NCBI GenBank assembly: GCA_030760725.1
Contig: JASWHV010000019.1
Coordinates: forward strand, 32,057,944 to 32,121,943
Direction: 5' to 3'
Source of the DNA: Neostapfia colusana
Lineage: Eukaryota; Streptophyta; Magnoliopsida; Poales; Poaceae
Length of the DNA: 64,000 nucleotides
Made by a program: the position numbers and the translations under genes. Under the pieces are notes generated by a model. That model searched no databases and was not told the origin of the DNA. It was given only the letters and a program-made list of their open reading frames with translations. Shown one piece after another: positions 33,521-47,004 of the stretch; the stretch's first letter is position 1, and each line of letters starts with the position of its first letter.

Positions 33521-34705
33521 ATGGTGCGTACTCATTCTCCGAGTAGGGCTGAAAGTTCTCGCCGAGACGGTGATGACCTGACTCCACCAGGGGCACCGTC
33601 ATCAACGGTATGGGCGGATGTCATGGCTCAGATGGTCGAGTCAAGTCAAGAGAATACCAGACTACTCCAAGCCTTGGTACAACAAGGTTTACTCCAACGT
33701 GCACAACAGGACGTTCCACCTCGGAACGCCTATTTGGACTTCTTGGCGACACAACCGCCAATTTTCACGGAAGCCAATGAACCAGTGGAAGCTGATCAGT
33801 GGCTTCGAGTTATGGAGTCCATGTTTGGAGTGTTTGAGTGCGACGAATATCAGAAGACATTATTTGCAGCTCAACAGCTCCATGGAGCCACCGGAAATTG
33901 GTGGTTCGCTTATCTTGCCACCGTTCCGGAAGGCTATCAAGTGGAATGGACGGAATTTCGTGAAGCATTCCGTGCTCGTCACATTCCTATGGGTTTTATT
34001 AAGGCCCAACATCAAGAATTCAGAAACTTGAAGCAGGGGGGCATTAGTGTCCTCGATTATGTCAGACGATTCAACCTTCTGGCACAATATGCTCCTGCTT
34101 ATGCGACGAGCGAAGCTGCAATGTGTGACTACTTTTTCTATGGCTTGAGTGCCATATTAAAAGACAAGTTGGTTTTGTTCAATCAAGGCAGTTACACCGA
34201 GTTGATCAGTGCGGCTCTGCTGCAAGAACAAGCGACACTCGAGTGTCATGCAGAGAAGAGGAACCGGGATGATGTGCAAGAAGACACACCAGTTGTTCCT
34301 CGCAAATACCGTGTGGTGTATCACACACCATCCGATGAAGTATGGCAAACACCCGAAAGATCAACTCCGTACAGATTTCCTGCTCAAGAATCATGTCTTG
34401 AAGCAACACCTTTGCCGCAGCAACGCATGACAACTGTTGCATCATTACTGCAGCCAAGTGCATCAACTTCTCAACCACAAGTCAATGAAGAACCGAGGAA
34501 ACCTCTGTGTTCCTATTGCCACCGTTCTGGGCACTTTAGGCAAGAGTGCCGGGAGAAGTTGGTGAACACCAGACAGCCATCATCATCAGGTGGTATGCCG
34601 CCACCTGCTCCAGTCAACATAACAGCATTGCAATCCGGGAGTGTGCTACATCTTGCTATTGAGGATGTCCCGGAGGGAGCACCGGTGTTAGCGGGCATGT
34701 TTACT
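33521..34705 (+). CDS. gag: gag of element D, ending in a frameshift
   Basis: The ATG at 33521 (MVRTHSPSRAES...) is the first after the acceptor-like CAG. A Gln-rich helix precedes the retrotransposon gag capsid domain (about residues 70-240; AYLDFLATQPPIF ... FNQGSYTELISAALLQEQA). A CCHC zinc knuckle CSYCHRSGHFRQEC lies at 34508-34549. Gag builds the particle and binds genomic RNA. The frame is open for about 395 codons and then loses phase near 34706-34712, just before the protease motif. The 467-residue reading therefore ends with an unrelated tail. Of the four gag copies this is the most complete from its own start. Confidence 0.88.
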
Positions 34706-37700
34706 CTCAAAGAGTGCCTGTGCTTGTACTTTTTGATTCCGGTGCAACCCACAATTTTATCAGCAAAACATGCGTGGATCAGCACCAATTATCCACCAAT
34801 ACTCCCACAACGAGTTTTCTTATACGTTCACCGGGAGGAAATATCTCTGCCAATCAGATTGTGTCCCAAGCAGCTTTGTGTTTGGGCGGAAAAATATGCC
34901 AACATCGCTGATTATGTTGGATAGGCAGAAGATAGACATAATATTGGGGATGTCTTGGTTAAATCGTCACGGTGCCGTTCTCAATAACGCTAACCGGACT
35001 GTCCATATTGACTCGCCGAATCACGGACAGCACACGCTGTTTTTAGACAGCAAAGACCCATGTATGGTAGAGGCCTACCACACGGAAGTGCTGGAGCTTG
35101 AAGATATTCTGGTGGTACGTGATTATCCCGACATATTTCCCGATGATTTGCCGGGCATGCCGCCCGAACGGGACGTCGAGTTCAAGATTGAACTGGCGCC
35201 GGGAACGACGCCTATCTCACGAAGGCCTTACAAGATGGCACCTAACGAGCTAGCGGAGTTGAAAGAGCAACTGAATAAACTCATGAGCAAGGGTTTCATA
35301 CGACCAAGTTCTTCACCTTGGGGTTGCTCAGCGCTGTTCGTTAAGAAGAAGGACGAAAAACTACGGCTATGTGTTGATTACCGTCCTCTAAATGCTGTCG
35401 CGATCAAGAACAAGTATCCTTTGCCCTGCATCGACATCCTGTTCGATCAACTTGTGGGTGCAAAGGTATTTTCGAAGATGGATCTTCGGTCGTGGTATCA
35501 CCAAATCAAGATCCGACCGGAGGACATACCGAAGACAGCTTTCTCGACGAGGTACGGACTCTACGAGTACCTCGTCATGTCATTTGGGTTAATCAACGCT
35601 CCGGCACACTTCATGTACTTGATGAATTCTGTGTTCATGCCGGAGATAGACAAGTTCGTCGTGATATTCATCGACGACATATTGGTTTACTCCAAATCTG
35701 AAGAAGAGCATGCTTAACATCTACGCATTGTGCTACAACGGTTGCGGGAGCACCAACTATATGCCAAGTTCAGCAAGTGCGAATTTTGGATTGATCAAGT
35801 GCCTTTCCTAGGCCATATTATTTCAGCAGAGGGTATTGCCGTGGACCCCAGCAAAATTGAACAAGTGCTGAAGTGGACATCTCCCAAATCAGTCCACGAG
35901 GTCTGAAGTTTCCTAGGTTTAGAGGGATATTATCGAAGGTTCATTCCGAGTTTCTCGAAAATCGCTAAACCAAAGATGGAGCTGCTGAAGAAGGGCACTA
36001 AATACATGTGGAATGCAGCATGTGAAGCCGCATTCAAAACTTTGGTGAAACATCTCACAATAGGTCCAGTTCTTGCTCAGCCGGACACGACGAAGCCATT
36101 TGATATATACTGTGATGCATCCAGTATCGGTCTCGTCTGCGTCTGATGCAAGAAGGGCGTGTAGTCGCCTATGGGTCTCGTCAACTGCGAAACCACGAGC
36201 AGCATTGTCCAACTCACGATCTTGAGCTTGCTGCAGTGGTGTTGGCGTTGAAGATGTGGAGGCATTACCTACTTGGTAATCTTGTTCACCTCTACACCGA
36301 CCATAAAAGCTTGAAGTATATCTTCACGCAGAAGGAGCCGAATATGAGACAACGGAGATGGTTGGAGCTCATAAAAGATTATGAAATTGAGATCCACTAT
36401 CATCTGGGAAAAGCAAACGTGGTTGCCGACGCGCTTAGTCGGAAAGCCCACGTTCACAACTTGGCGGCTGTTGAGTTAGAAGCTGAAGAACCAAGTCTCC
36501 GTGTCATTCCGTATGGCGCGCTTTATAATCTCGCGCTCATTCCAACAATCCGTGAAGAGATTGTTGAGGCTCAAAGAAGAGACAGAGGTATGTCTCACAT
36601 ACGGAGAAGACTAGAAAATGGAGAGGTGAAATGTTTCCGGAAGGATGAGAACGGTACAATATGGTTCAATGACCGTATAGTGGTACGCGCAATATGAAAC
36701 TCCGGAAGAAGATATTGGATGAAGCCCACCTGTCAAAGTTTTCCATTCATCCCGGTAGTAACAAGATGTACCGAGATTTGAAACAGAAATTTTGGTGGAC
36801 AAGGATGAAGAGGGAAATCGCTAAATACGTATCCGAGTGTGATACGTGTAGACGGGTCAAGGCTGATCATATGCGGAAAGCTGGACCGCTACAACCTTTG
36901 AAGATACCGGCATGAAAATGGGAGGATGTGAGTATGGACTTCATCGTCGGATTACCGCTCACATCCAGGAAGCATGACTAGATATGGGTGATCGTCGACC
37001 GGTTGACAAAATCAGCTCATTTTATACCGGTGAACACTCATTATCGAGCAAGGCAATATGCGGAGTTATTCATCTCCAGAATTATATGCTCACATGGTGT
37101 CCCGAAGACCATCATCTCAGATCGAGGTGCGCTGTTTGTTGCTCGTTTTTGGGAGCAGCTGCATGCCTCATTGGGCACCAAGCTGACTAGAAGCTCTGCA
37201 TATCACCCTCAAACCAATGGACAAACTGAGAGGGTGAATCAAGTGCTTGAGGATATGTTGAGAGCGTGTGCCATCCACCACGGTAGGAATTGGGATGATC
37301 ACCTACCGCTGGCGGAGTTTTCATACAACAACGGTTATCAAGCGAGTATTAAAATGGCACCGTATGAAGCTCTCTACGGCCGGAAGTGTCACACACCGCT
37401 GAATTTGTGTGAGTCCGGCGAAAGAGTTCTGTTTGGGATTGATCTTGTCAACGAAGCCGAAGACCGAGTTCGGTTGATACAAGAGAACTTGAAGGCTGCA
37501 GAATCCCGACAGAAGAGCTACGCTGATCAAAGGCATAGGCCATTACATTTTGACGTCGGAGAGCACGTATATCTTCATGTATCTCCGATGAAGGGAATTC
37601 ACCGGTCCGGTGTAAAGGGGAAACTCGCTCCCCGTTTTATTGCTCCTTTTGCTATCACGGAGAAGTGCGGACCCGTAGCCTACCGGCTAGAATTACCGGC

Positions 37701-37986
37701 GAGTCTAGCGGTTGTTCATGATGTATTTCATGTTTCACAGCTGCGGAAGTGCCTCAAATTCACCGCTGCTGTTCGCACCGAAGACATCGACGAGTTGAAA
37801 CCGGACCTGACCTAGACCGAGCGACCAGTTCAGATTTTGGATGAAAAGGCCCGGGTAACCTGGAACCGGACCATCAGATTCTTCAAGGTGCTGTGGAGTA
37901 ATCATACCACGGAAGAGGCAACGTGGGAAAGTGAAGATTACCTCCGCACCAACTATCCGGAATTTTTAGCGTTGTACAGTTTGTAA
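34706..37986 (+). pseudogene. pol: pol of element D: protease, RT, RNase H, integrase, chromodomain with several breaks
   Basis: The protease keeps LFDSGATHNF (about 34726). RT is open at 34770-35717 with FIDD at 35667-35678 intact, then a TAA at 35715-35717. A TGA follows at about 35904. RNase H keeps IYCDAS (about 36107) and loses frame near 36145. The integrase zinc region lies at 36720-36860 (HLSKFSIHP ... CDTCRRVKADH). A TGA at 36913-36915 and a TAG near 36979 break the core start. From 36988 the core (SDRGALF ... NGQTERVNQ), the GKLAPRF part and the C terminus are open to a TAG at 37813-37815, after which the chromodomain-like tail runs to TAA at 37984-37986. Confidence 0.9.
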
Positions 37987-38033
37987 TTACCTCTCCCGTC
38001 TTGTTCCTCTTTTGTAATCTCGGGACGAGATTC

Positions 38034-38050
38034 TTTTAAGGGGGGAGGAA
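38034..38050 (+). other. Polypurine tract of D
   Basis: TTTTAAGGGGGGAGGAA abuts the first base of the 3' LTR at 38051. Confidence 0.95.
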
Positions 38051-41000
38051 TGTAAAAGTCCCAAAAATATGTATGAATAAAAACCAAGGTTTGAGTTCAT
38101 ATGTGTGGCAAATGCATGAAAAATGGGACTTGCTAAAACTTTTCTTCATGCAAAGTAATACATGGATGACCATCCTAATTGAGGCTCACATTTTTATTTA
38201 AAAGTGTTAAACCAATAAGGAGTTAAATACCTCTTTGCATGTAAGTTTAAAAATCTGATTTGAAATTCAAAGTTCACACATGTGGTGACCAAAAACTTTG
38301 AATAAGCATACAGCCCTATAGCTGGATTTATAGTAAAAAGTTTTATCACCAACTTTGCATTTGTAGGGTGGGCTCAAAAAGGAGTTAAAGAGAAGCATTT
38401 GCAAATTCTAGCCAAGTTCAAATTTGTCATACATATTCAAACTGAATTTGGAGAATTCAAATTCTAGCCACCTTTTAAACTCAGCATTCTGGGAATTGTG
38501 AAGATCAGCTTGAGAAGATATTTGGGAGGAAAAGGTGGAGTGGGACCCACATATCATAGAGGTAATGAGACTGCCTTGCACACTAAGTTTCAGCCTCATT
38601 GGGAGAATTCCCCGAACAGCTCGCGTGAGCCACGAGCAGCTCCCACCGTGGAGGCACTGGGGGGCTCGGCAGCGCCACCAGCTGCTCCATTCCCACACTC
38701 GGGCGCCCAAAGGTGGTTCTCTCGGCGTGTTAATCTACTCTGAGCAGAGCAAAGACCCAGCTGCCTTCTCCTCCTTGCAAACAAACCAAGAACCGGGTGC
38801 CTCACCTCCGCTGCCGCGGCTTGCCCGAGAAACCATGGAAACGTCGCGCCCCCTTCTCCCCTGAACTGCTAAACATCGCCGTGAGCTCGGCCTCCACCTC
38901 CCTGAACCGAAAGCAAGCAAGCTTCGGCCTCCGGTGCCCGAGAACAACCGCCGCCGCGATGACCTAGTTCAATAAAGTGATCAGGCACACGTGGGCAGCT
39001 CGCCACAGCGGTCTTTACGGCCAAGCGAGGGCGGCAATGGGAGCGCACGGCCACTGCACTGCTCTCACCCAAAGCTCAGTCCATGCCGTGAGCTAGTGAC
39101 GGCGAATTTCGGGATTTGGCTCCGGTGGCTTCAACCCGAGCATCTGGTACAGGAATCCCAAATTCTCCACTTCTATTCGTTCTTAGCTCGTCAAACTTTG
39201 CACGTAGGAGATGGACTAGCCAGCGATCATATTCTCTTGAGCATCCGTCGCATGAAAACCTTTTGGAGCGACGTATTTTGAGGTATACCGAACACTTCTC
39301 GGGCGGACCAAATCGGGCGCACGGTGACGACCAGCTTGCGGATGTTCCAGAGCCATTTGAGGGCCATGCCGAGCCTTGCGATCATCCACTGATGCTGTAG
39401 AGCTCATTGGTGGAGTGTTTGGCGGGCTAGAACCCACGGCCGACAGCGCCGAAGGGCAACCGAGGCCGCCACACGTCGCGAGCTATCTTCCGGTCACCGG
39501 CAGCCCTAGAACGCCTCACCATCGTGTTCCTTGACGTCGATAACCCCCTGCCGGCGAGTTTTAGATCAGGCGGTGGCCGGAAACGGCAAGCCGGCGAGCT
39601 CTGACGTCGGGCCGGCGAGCTGGGCGGCGGGCGCGCGAAGGGGCGGCGGGAGGTAGAAGAAAGCCGTGGGTCCCGTTTGTCAGCGACTCAATTTTAGATC
39701 TGGGATCAGCCGTGGCCCGGGGATCGGTTGTGGCTGCGCGCCAAACTGCTGTGGCCCGGTGTGGCTGAATTCTGAGTGGCTGGCATTTAAACAGTGGGAC
39801 CAGCCAAATTTTAGAGGGAGAAAATAATTCCAGAGATGGTTCAAACTTTAGAAAATCCTAGCTCTTTGTAGAAACCTACAAATTACTTGATTCCAATTGG
39901 GTTGGATTCAATTTTCAGAGGTCTATCCAAATATGAACTCAGAATTGTATGAAAGTCAATATATAATTCTGGAAAATTCTTTGAATGTTTTCTGAAAAAA
40001 AATTATTGAGAGAGTTTGGTTTATCCAAAAATTCTCAAATTTTGCCAGAATATTCTTTAGCATATTGTTGACCTTCTATCAAATATTCAGCTCATTTGAA
40101 GATCATTTGAGTAGGAATTTGTTAAATGCAAACTACTGTGTTCAAAAGAGTCCAGAAACATTTTCAGAAAAATGTTTCCCACTTCAAAAATCTATTCTGG
40201 GCAATCCATAGCTCCAAAAATCATAGGAAAATTTAGGCAAGCTCTCTGGGATATACTTGAAATTGTAGTTCACTTAAGTGAGCATGAAAATGTACATTAC
40301 CTCAGAATTAATTCTTTTGAGTAGGAATGCTTAAAGAATTTTTCTGGGAGAACTACTAAAGTAAAAGGGCTGAAATTTGGACCAGATTACTCTCCTATGA
40401 TCAAGATCTCACCTGTAAATTATCAGACCAAGATGAGTCCTTGAACTCCCTGTTCTTATTCTCCATACTTATGTATAGGGGAAAAATACATAAGAGATAT
40501 TGTGAGAATTATGGAGGACACAATATGACTCCACATTAGCTGCAATTTGGCAAGCTAAATCCTTAGGTACTATAGAACCTGCTGTAAAAGTTTTGAGGCC
40601 ATTGGAGTTTTTGTTCTTCAGTTGCACTCAAATCTTTTCAGCTTATCTATTATATTCATTAGGGAAAATGACTAGTGTATAGCTAAGACCTTAAGTTCAA
40701 TTTAGTTTATTTCTGTTCTTTGCACAACAGAGGCAACCCAAGCCATGCTTGGATTTTCCATACAACCTCTGTTCCTAAGAGATTAATTCTATAACTTCTT
40801 TCCATTACATTCTATAAAACATGTACATATGCCTTTCAATAGGAACCACAACGAATGGGATTCAAAGGAGTGATTCATTGAAGTGGATCAAGCTCCAGAG
40901 AATCAAGGGTGGATCAGCAAGGACACTGACTGTTTATATATGACTACCCTTCAAAACAGGCAAGCTCCGGTTTGCATTTAACAGCTATTAAGTTTTTATT

Positions 41001-42379
41001 TTGTATTCACCTTTGGTTAAGATTTGAACTGTACATTAGGTCTAGTGTTTGATACTCCTCTTGTATGGCCAAATGACCTATGGAGTATTGGGTAGGTGTC
41101 TGTCACCGTGTAGAACTGCCATGCTTAAGTACGGTTCGGTAGAAGTCGAGTGGTGAGATGTTACTCGCAGTTTCAGGAACAACAGGGGCATACGGGATTG
41201 CTTCATAAATGAATTAGCAAGTTAAAGTTGAGACCGGAAGGTTGTAGGAGCAGCAGGACATAGGGTCCTGGGTGCTATAGACCTGTACGAGTCGGTCAAG
41301 GACCGATCTGTATGCGGCCCTGTTGAACAAGTTTGAGTTGTGTACCGGACTCATGCTGGCTATATGGGACCTAGTAAACCGATGTACCTCGGGAAGCTGT
41401 CGTTGGGACTTTTCGGGTCGCCTCAGGCGGACGACCAGTGTGCAGTATGTGGGGAACATTCTCATTACATCTCACGTCGGAAGGTGCACCATGAGAGTGG
41501 CTACTGTACGGGGCGACATGATTGATTCAGCTGGGGTGAAACGGGGGAAAGGCTGCCACGTACGACGTCAGTGATGGTTGTTGTTGGCAACGTCGAGTAC
41601 GGGGGTACGTGTCGTGTAGTCCGGGTGTTATTGATTCGAATCACCGTCGCTCGCGGAATGGACCAAGCATACTTGTTCTCACAGTCGTGACGTAGTAAAA
41701 ACTTGCATGAGAAAGGAACTAATCATATTGATGTGAAGTATTATACTAGCTTTGTATTGGATCTTGATGAATAGGCTAGTGCAAACTCGATTCTTTTATG
41801 CCATGAGCAATTTACATTGGTGGAAAGCGTTTCTTGTTTGATTGTGGACTCCTGATGTGGCGTGCCAAAGGTTACTTAAAATGCTGCAATTAATACCTGA
41901 AAGTAAGGATTCACTTTTAGACGAGTTTAATTATGCTTATGCCATCCTACTTTAGGTGCATAACCTCACATAGAGTTTCATGTTTAGGGTGACGGTTAAG
42001 TTTTGCTGAGCGTTATGCTCACGGATGCTATCCGAGTTGTTTTGCAGGTAATTGACTCGATGCTTATGAGAAGGGATGCCGATGACACTCGGGAACCTCC
42101 AAGTGCTTACTCAAAGAGCATCCTCGCCGCTGCAGATTGTTCTTCGTGTTGCTAGTAAGAGACAGTCCGCAGGATGGACTGTTTCTTTGTTGCTAAGATA
42201 GAGATGATTCATGAGAGTGATAGTCTTCCGCTGTAGTTTACTCTGATATAACTATTTGTAAAACATTCTTGTACGCTTCCGCCAAACTATTTATGTAATA
42301 TGATGTGTGTTCATCGACCGTGTGCTGTTGGGTGCCGCATAACACGGCACCACCCAACGAGGTCCTGTGGTCCCTCACA
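38051..42379 (+). repeat. 3' LTR of element D
   Basis: It is the partner of 27640-31969, with the same ends. It carries GTGGGACCCAC at 38540-38550, the 20-mer at 40959-40978 and the hairpin at 42331-42351. Differences from the 5' copy are mostly single-base changes. Confidence 0.95.
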
Positions 42380-42562
42380 GATCAAATGAAGAAACCAGGA
42401 CTGTTACAACCACAAGGCATCCCTGCCAGGAAATGGGAGGATGTGAGCATGGATTTCATTGTCGGTTTACCCAAAACGTTTCAAAAGCACGATTCAGTTT
42501 GGGTGATTGTCGACCGGCTCACGAAGTCTGCACATTTTATCCCGGTTAACGTCAGATACAAT
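42380..42562 (+). pseudogene. pol: Element C, second segment: start of the integrase core
   Basis: The reading resumes in frame across the duplicated GATCA (ADQMKKPGLLQP). It includes the first catalytic Asp of the integrase core in SMDFIVGLP and the strand WVIVDRLTKSAHFIPVN. It is cut by element E at 42562, with ACAAT as the likely target (42558-42562). Confidence 0.9.
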
Positions 42563-45500
42563 TGTAAAAGTCCCAAAAACGTGAATGCAAAGAAACGGAT
42601 GTTTGAACATCATTGTGTTTCTGGTTCATGAAAAATGGGACTTACAAAAACTTTCTTACATGTGATGATGCACATGGGTGTCCAACCAAATGAGCTCTCA
42701 TGTCCATTTGAAATGTTGGAAGCCAAGGTTGAATTAAAAACCAGGTGTATAGCTCGCAGGTGCAGAGGAAGTTTAAATTCCTATGTTGAACTCAATGGGT
42801 TCACTTATATTCAAAAGTGGTCAGTTCAAAAACAGGAATACCAACTGTGGTTCGAAAATTCCTATTTGCAGTGGCCAGCTTAAAAATCAGGTTTTGCATT
42901 TGAAATCCTCAGGTTCAATTTAGTGGGAATGCAAAGTTTGAAGGAATTTAGAGATGCTTTGCTACTCCTTTCAAGGAGGATCTTGAACTGCACGGGGATT
43001 CAAATTTTGATTTGAATTTGGAGGAAGCGTGATCAATTGTCCAAATTGATCACCTGCCAAAGTGGAGATAAGAGTTGGGAGGATAAGGCGAGGGAAAGTT
43101 TTTGGACCCACTTGTCAGTGGGACACGTAAACTTACACCCAAAGCCTTCCTCCTCTGTTTCTACTCGAACACACCATCCGAACCTCCTCAGAGCGCCACC
43201 GAGGGCAGCCACCTCCAGCTTCTTGCATCGAGCTGGCGACCTACTCGTGGTTTCAACACCTCACGCTGTGATCCTCCCACTCACAAACCGAGCTGCAAGC
43301 AGAGGCCACCTCCTCGCTGCTTCCCTCGCGTTGGCGACCAGCTCGTGGTATTGAGTAGTCCCGGCGTGATCTTTTGCTCATAAAACCGCAACCCCGAGCG
43401 CTATTTATCCCTCTCACATGAAACCTCATACCTTTGAAATTTAGGAAAAATTTGAATGGAAACCTTTTAATTTTAGGGTGGGCTAAAAAGGAATTTGATA
43501 CCAGCAGTTTCAAATTCAAACTGAATTCAAAATTGCAATGCAAATTTTAACTGAATTTGGTGAATCGTGTCTTCGACTTCAATTTCAGTCTGACTAGTAT
43601 TCAAATTCTGGCCCATTTTTGAAATTCAGAGCTTTTGAATTGAAGAGATGGACATGGAGAATATCTTTTGAGGAGACGAGGGTCAGCCAGCAGTACAGAG
43701 AGGAGAGAACCTAAGTGGGGCCTAAATGTCAGCTGCACACAGGATTTTCCTCAGTCGGTTCTCTGCTTCACGAGTAAGTCACCGTGACACACGGGCTGGC
43801 CACCGAGGCATCGACGTGCAATCTATGTGCTCGAAGTTTCCTCACATGTAACGCCTCAGTGGAGCAAACCAAACAATCCACTTCGGCCTCCTCACCGTTT
43901 CACTGAGAGAAGCACGCACGAGCTGAATATTCTCGCCGCTTGACCGAGCTTCGGACCCGATCGTCGCTCGGTGCCGCTAGGCTATCTCGTGACTACCAGT
44001 GATCGTAGAAGCGTGCGCCAATCTCCACTGAACCTCCTCGAGCTGCCCAAGCCGGTCCATCACCCTCTGTGCATGGCGCACAGCAAGAAAATTCCTCGGA
44101 GTTCCGGTCTGAGCCGCAGCCGTGCCTCCTCAACGTTCCGGAGATACAGCGCATTTCACACTGATCTTTGAACAGCAAAAAGGTGCGTCAACCTCTCCTC
44201 TTCACGCTGCCAAAAACCCTAGTCCATTCCTCCATGGGAGCTACGGGAATTTCTAAAATACCGACGACACGTTCATAGGCCGTGGGTGTAGAATTTTCCA
44301 AAATTCATTATCAATATTGTTTCTTTGGCCATTCTGATCATAGGGTAGGCTACAGACCACCTTGCGAGTCACTGAGATCGAAAACAAATAAGAATCATCG
44401 AGCCCCAACGGTGTTCTTTGAGTTTTAGCTCTTGCCGCCGATTTTTGACCTAGGGCGCACAGTGACATGGTTTTGGAGGCGTTTCCAAGCCATTTGTCTT
44501 ACATGACGACGTTTGCCATGAGTCAATGATGATCTAGAGCGAAGAAACCATGAGTTTGGGTTGGTAGGGCAGACGGCCGACGTCGCCGGACATGGACCGA
44601 AGCCGCCGCCTGTCGCGTGACCCTTTGCGGCCCTCTAGAGCCCACACCGACCCCAAAACCGGATTCCCCGTCTTCAAAAACCCCCAGGCAGCGGAATTCT
44701 GGCCGGGAGACAACCGGGGAGCAAGGGGCCGAGGGGAGGAATTTTCTGCCGGCGAGATGGCGCTCGCGCGGGAACAGGGGGAACCGGAGGTTGAAGAAGA
44801 GGCCGACCCCACATGTCACTGATGGTGGAAATTAAACAGGATCTTCTGTGAAGCCAGGATTTGGTGTGTCCACACGTGAACAGTTTGTGGCCCCGGTGTG
44901 GCTAGTCAGTGACTGGTCCATTTAAATCCCCGTGGGCCCAATTGTCAGCCGCTGGTTGCTTTTACAATTCAAAGAAAAAGTCCAATTTCATCCACAACTT
45001 TAGAAATTCATAACTTACAGTAGGAAATTCCAAATTAAGTGATTCAAATTGGGTTGGATTAATTTTTCAACGATCTATCCAAATATGAATTCCAATTTAT
45101 ATGAAAATCAATAATAAGTTCTGGAAAATTCTTTGAAGGTTTTATGGAAAAGAATTATTGAGGGAGTTTGATTCATCCATAAATCCCCAAATTTTGCCAG
45201 AATATTCCTTATGATGTTATTGAACTTCTAGCAAATTTCAGCTCATTTGGAGTAATTATGAATAGAAATTCCCAGAGTACAATCTGATGTGCTGAAAATT
45301 TTCCAGAATATGATCTTTCTTTGTAAAATCAGTTCTGGGAAATCCTTAGCTCCAAAAATCATAAGAAAATTCAGACATACTCCATGAGTTATACTTGGAA
45401 TTTTAGGTCACTGAATTGGGCATGAAATTGCACATTACATCAGAATTAATTCTTTTAGTAGAAATGCTTAAGGAATTATTCTGAAGGAACTACTCAAGTA

Positions 45501-47004
45501 AAAGGCCTGAATTTTGTACCAAATTACTTTCATGTGACCTGGGAATCACATGCAAATTATAAGCTCAGGGTGAGCCTTAAATCTCTCTGTTCTTGTTCTC
45601 CATGCTTATGTATGTGAGCAACACATAGAGAATTATGGTGGGAATTATGGGAGACACAATTTCCACCCACATTAGCCTCAATTTGGCAAGCTAAGTCTCT
45701 GTGTAGTGTATGACTTCATGTAAAAATTTCGAAGTCATTGGAGATCAGGACCTTTAGTTCCTTTCAAACCATTTCAACTCATGTCACATGTCCATTAGGA
45801 ACCATAGAACATGTTAATGGAACTCCTTATGAACAGGTGGTTGTTCCTCTATTTCCTCTGCACAACAGGGACAAGAACTTCATTCTTAATGCTCCCACAC
45901 AGTTCCCTGTTATTAACGAGTCGAGTCTTTACTTCTTCAAATTGCATTATAATAACATGTGCATATACATGTCTAAAGGACTTACGACGGAGGCAATCAA
46001 CGGAGAAGTTCGACGGAGTGAATCCATTGAAGTGGATCAGTTGATCAAGCCTCAAGGGAGACAAGATTCTAACTCAATTATATACTATTATACCCTGCAA
46101 AACAGGCAAGCCCCGGTTTGCATTTAACAAGTTTTATAAAGTTTTGCTTTATATACACTTAGTGTGAAAGATGTATGTGCATTAGGTGTAGGATGGATGA
46201 AACCCCAATTGCATAACCAGATTATTCCAACAAGAGTGAGGGTAGTACTTAAGTCCTTGCACAGCTCATGCTGTGCTTAATGCTTATAGACTTCGGTACA
46301 AGTCTAGTAGTTGGAATCTACTCGCGAGTATAGGTTTCGGGACACACGGGATTGGTTCGAGTGATGTGAGATCACTTTATTAAGAAAATGAGACTAGGCG
46401 GGGGCTAGGGCGCAGCAAGAGGAAGACTTGTGGGCGCAGCCATGTCCGTGTCGATTGAGGACCGATCCGTGTGCAGCCCACGCTGATCAAGTTTGAATGT
46501 ACCGAAGGCATATTGGATATATGGGCCCCGATAAACTGATGTGACCAATACCTCCGGGCGTCGAGGCATAACGCACCGATTTATAGGTGTAGATTGAGGA
46601 CAGCAAGGTGAAAATCCGCTAACGCGCATAGAGAGATGCTCCGTGTAGGGAACCTCCTATTTGTTTGGGTGCGACCGGTTTAACGTTTGTGATGTTTGGT
46701 GAAAGGTTGTCCCGTACGACATCGAGTGAGCGTGCTATGCAGCTCCACGGGTGGGCATACGTGACGTGCTCTTCGGGTATCCCTGCAGGTGTATATCGAG
46801 TCGATTCACCGTCCCTCGTGGTTGTGAGTATCACTTCGTCACTGAGTCGTGACGTAGAGGTAACTTGCACGAAGATAAGAATAAATCACAATTGGTTTGA
46901 AGTTGATACTAGTAATGGAATGTTGTCTTGTATGAATAGGATAGTGCAAATTCGATTCTTTTCCACCATGAGAAAGTTACATCAGGAGAAAGTGTTTCTT
47001 CTTG
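42563..47004 (+). mobile_element. Element E: truncated family-3 LTR
   Basis: It starts TGTAAAAGTCCC. It is related to H and more distantly to the D LTR, and follows the LTR layout: GC-rich part (about 43680-44830), AT-rich part, 20-mer at 46105-46124 and the stretch matching D up to about 31430. It ends without an LTR edge. Sequence of C resumes at about 47005, further downstream in integrase. A deletion therefore removed the LTR end, any interior, and about 300-400 bp of C. ORFs such as 45738-46127 are not conserved in H or D except near the 20-mer. Confidence 0.8.

Larger units (their letters stand above)
27640..42379 (+). mobile_element. Element D: complete family-2 gypsy chromovirus, 14.74 kb
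   Basis: Two LTRs (27640-31969 and 38051-42379, each about 4.33 kb), primer site, gag-pol and polypurine tract are all present. The 5-bp target duplication GATCA lies at 27635-27639 and 42380-42384, and the integrase frame of C is restored across it. The LTRs are nearly identical: about 1-3 percent different in the stretches I compared. That suggests an insertion within about a million years at commonly used grass rates. It lacks ORF1. The gag-pol frame has several breaks. Confidence 0.96.

Noticed and set aside
45738..46127. 129-codon ORF in the E LTR
   Set aside because: Only the end next to the conserved 20-mer resembles D. The rest is not conserved in frame, so it is not called as a gene.
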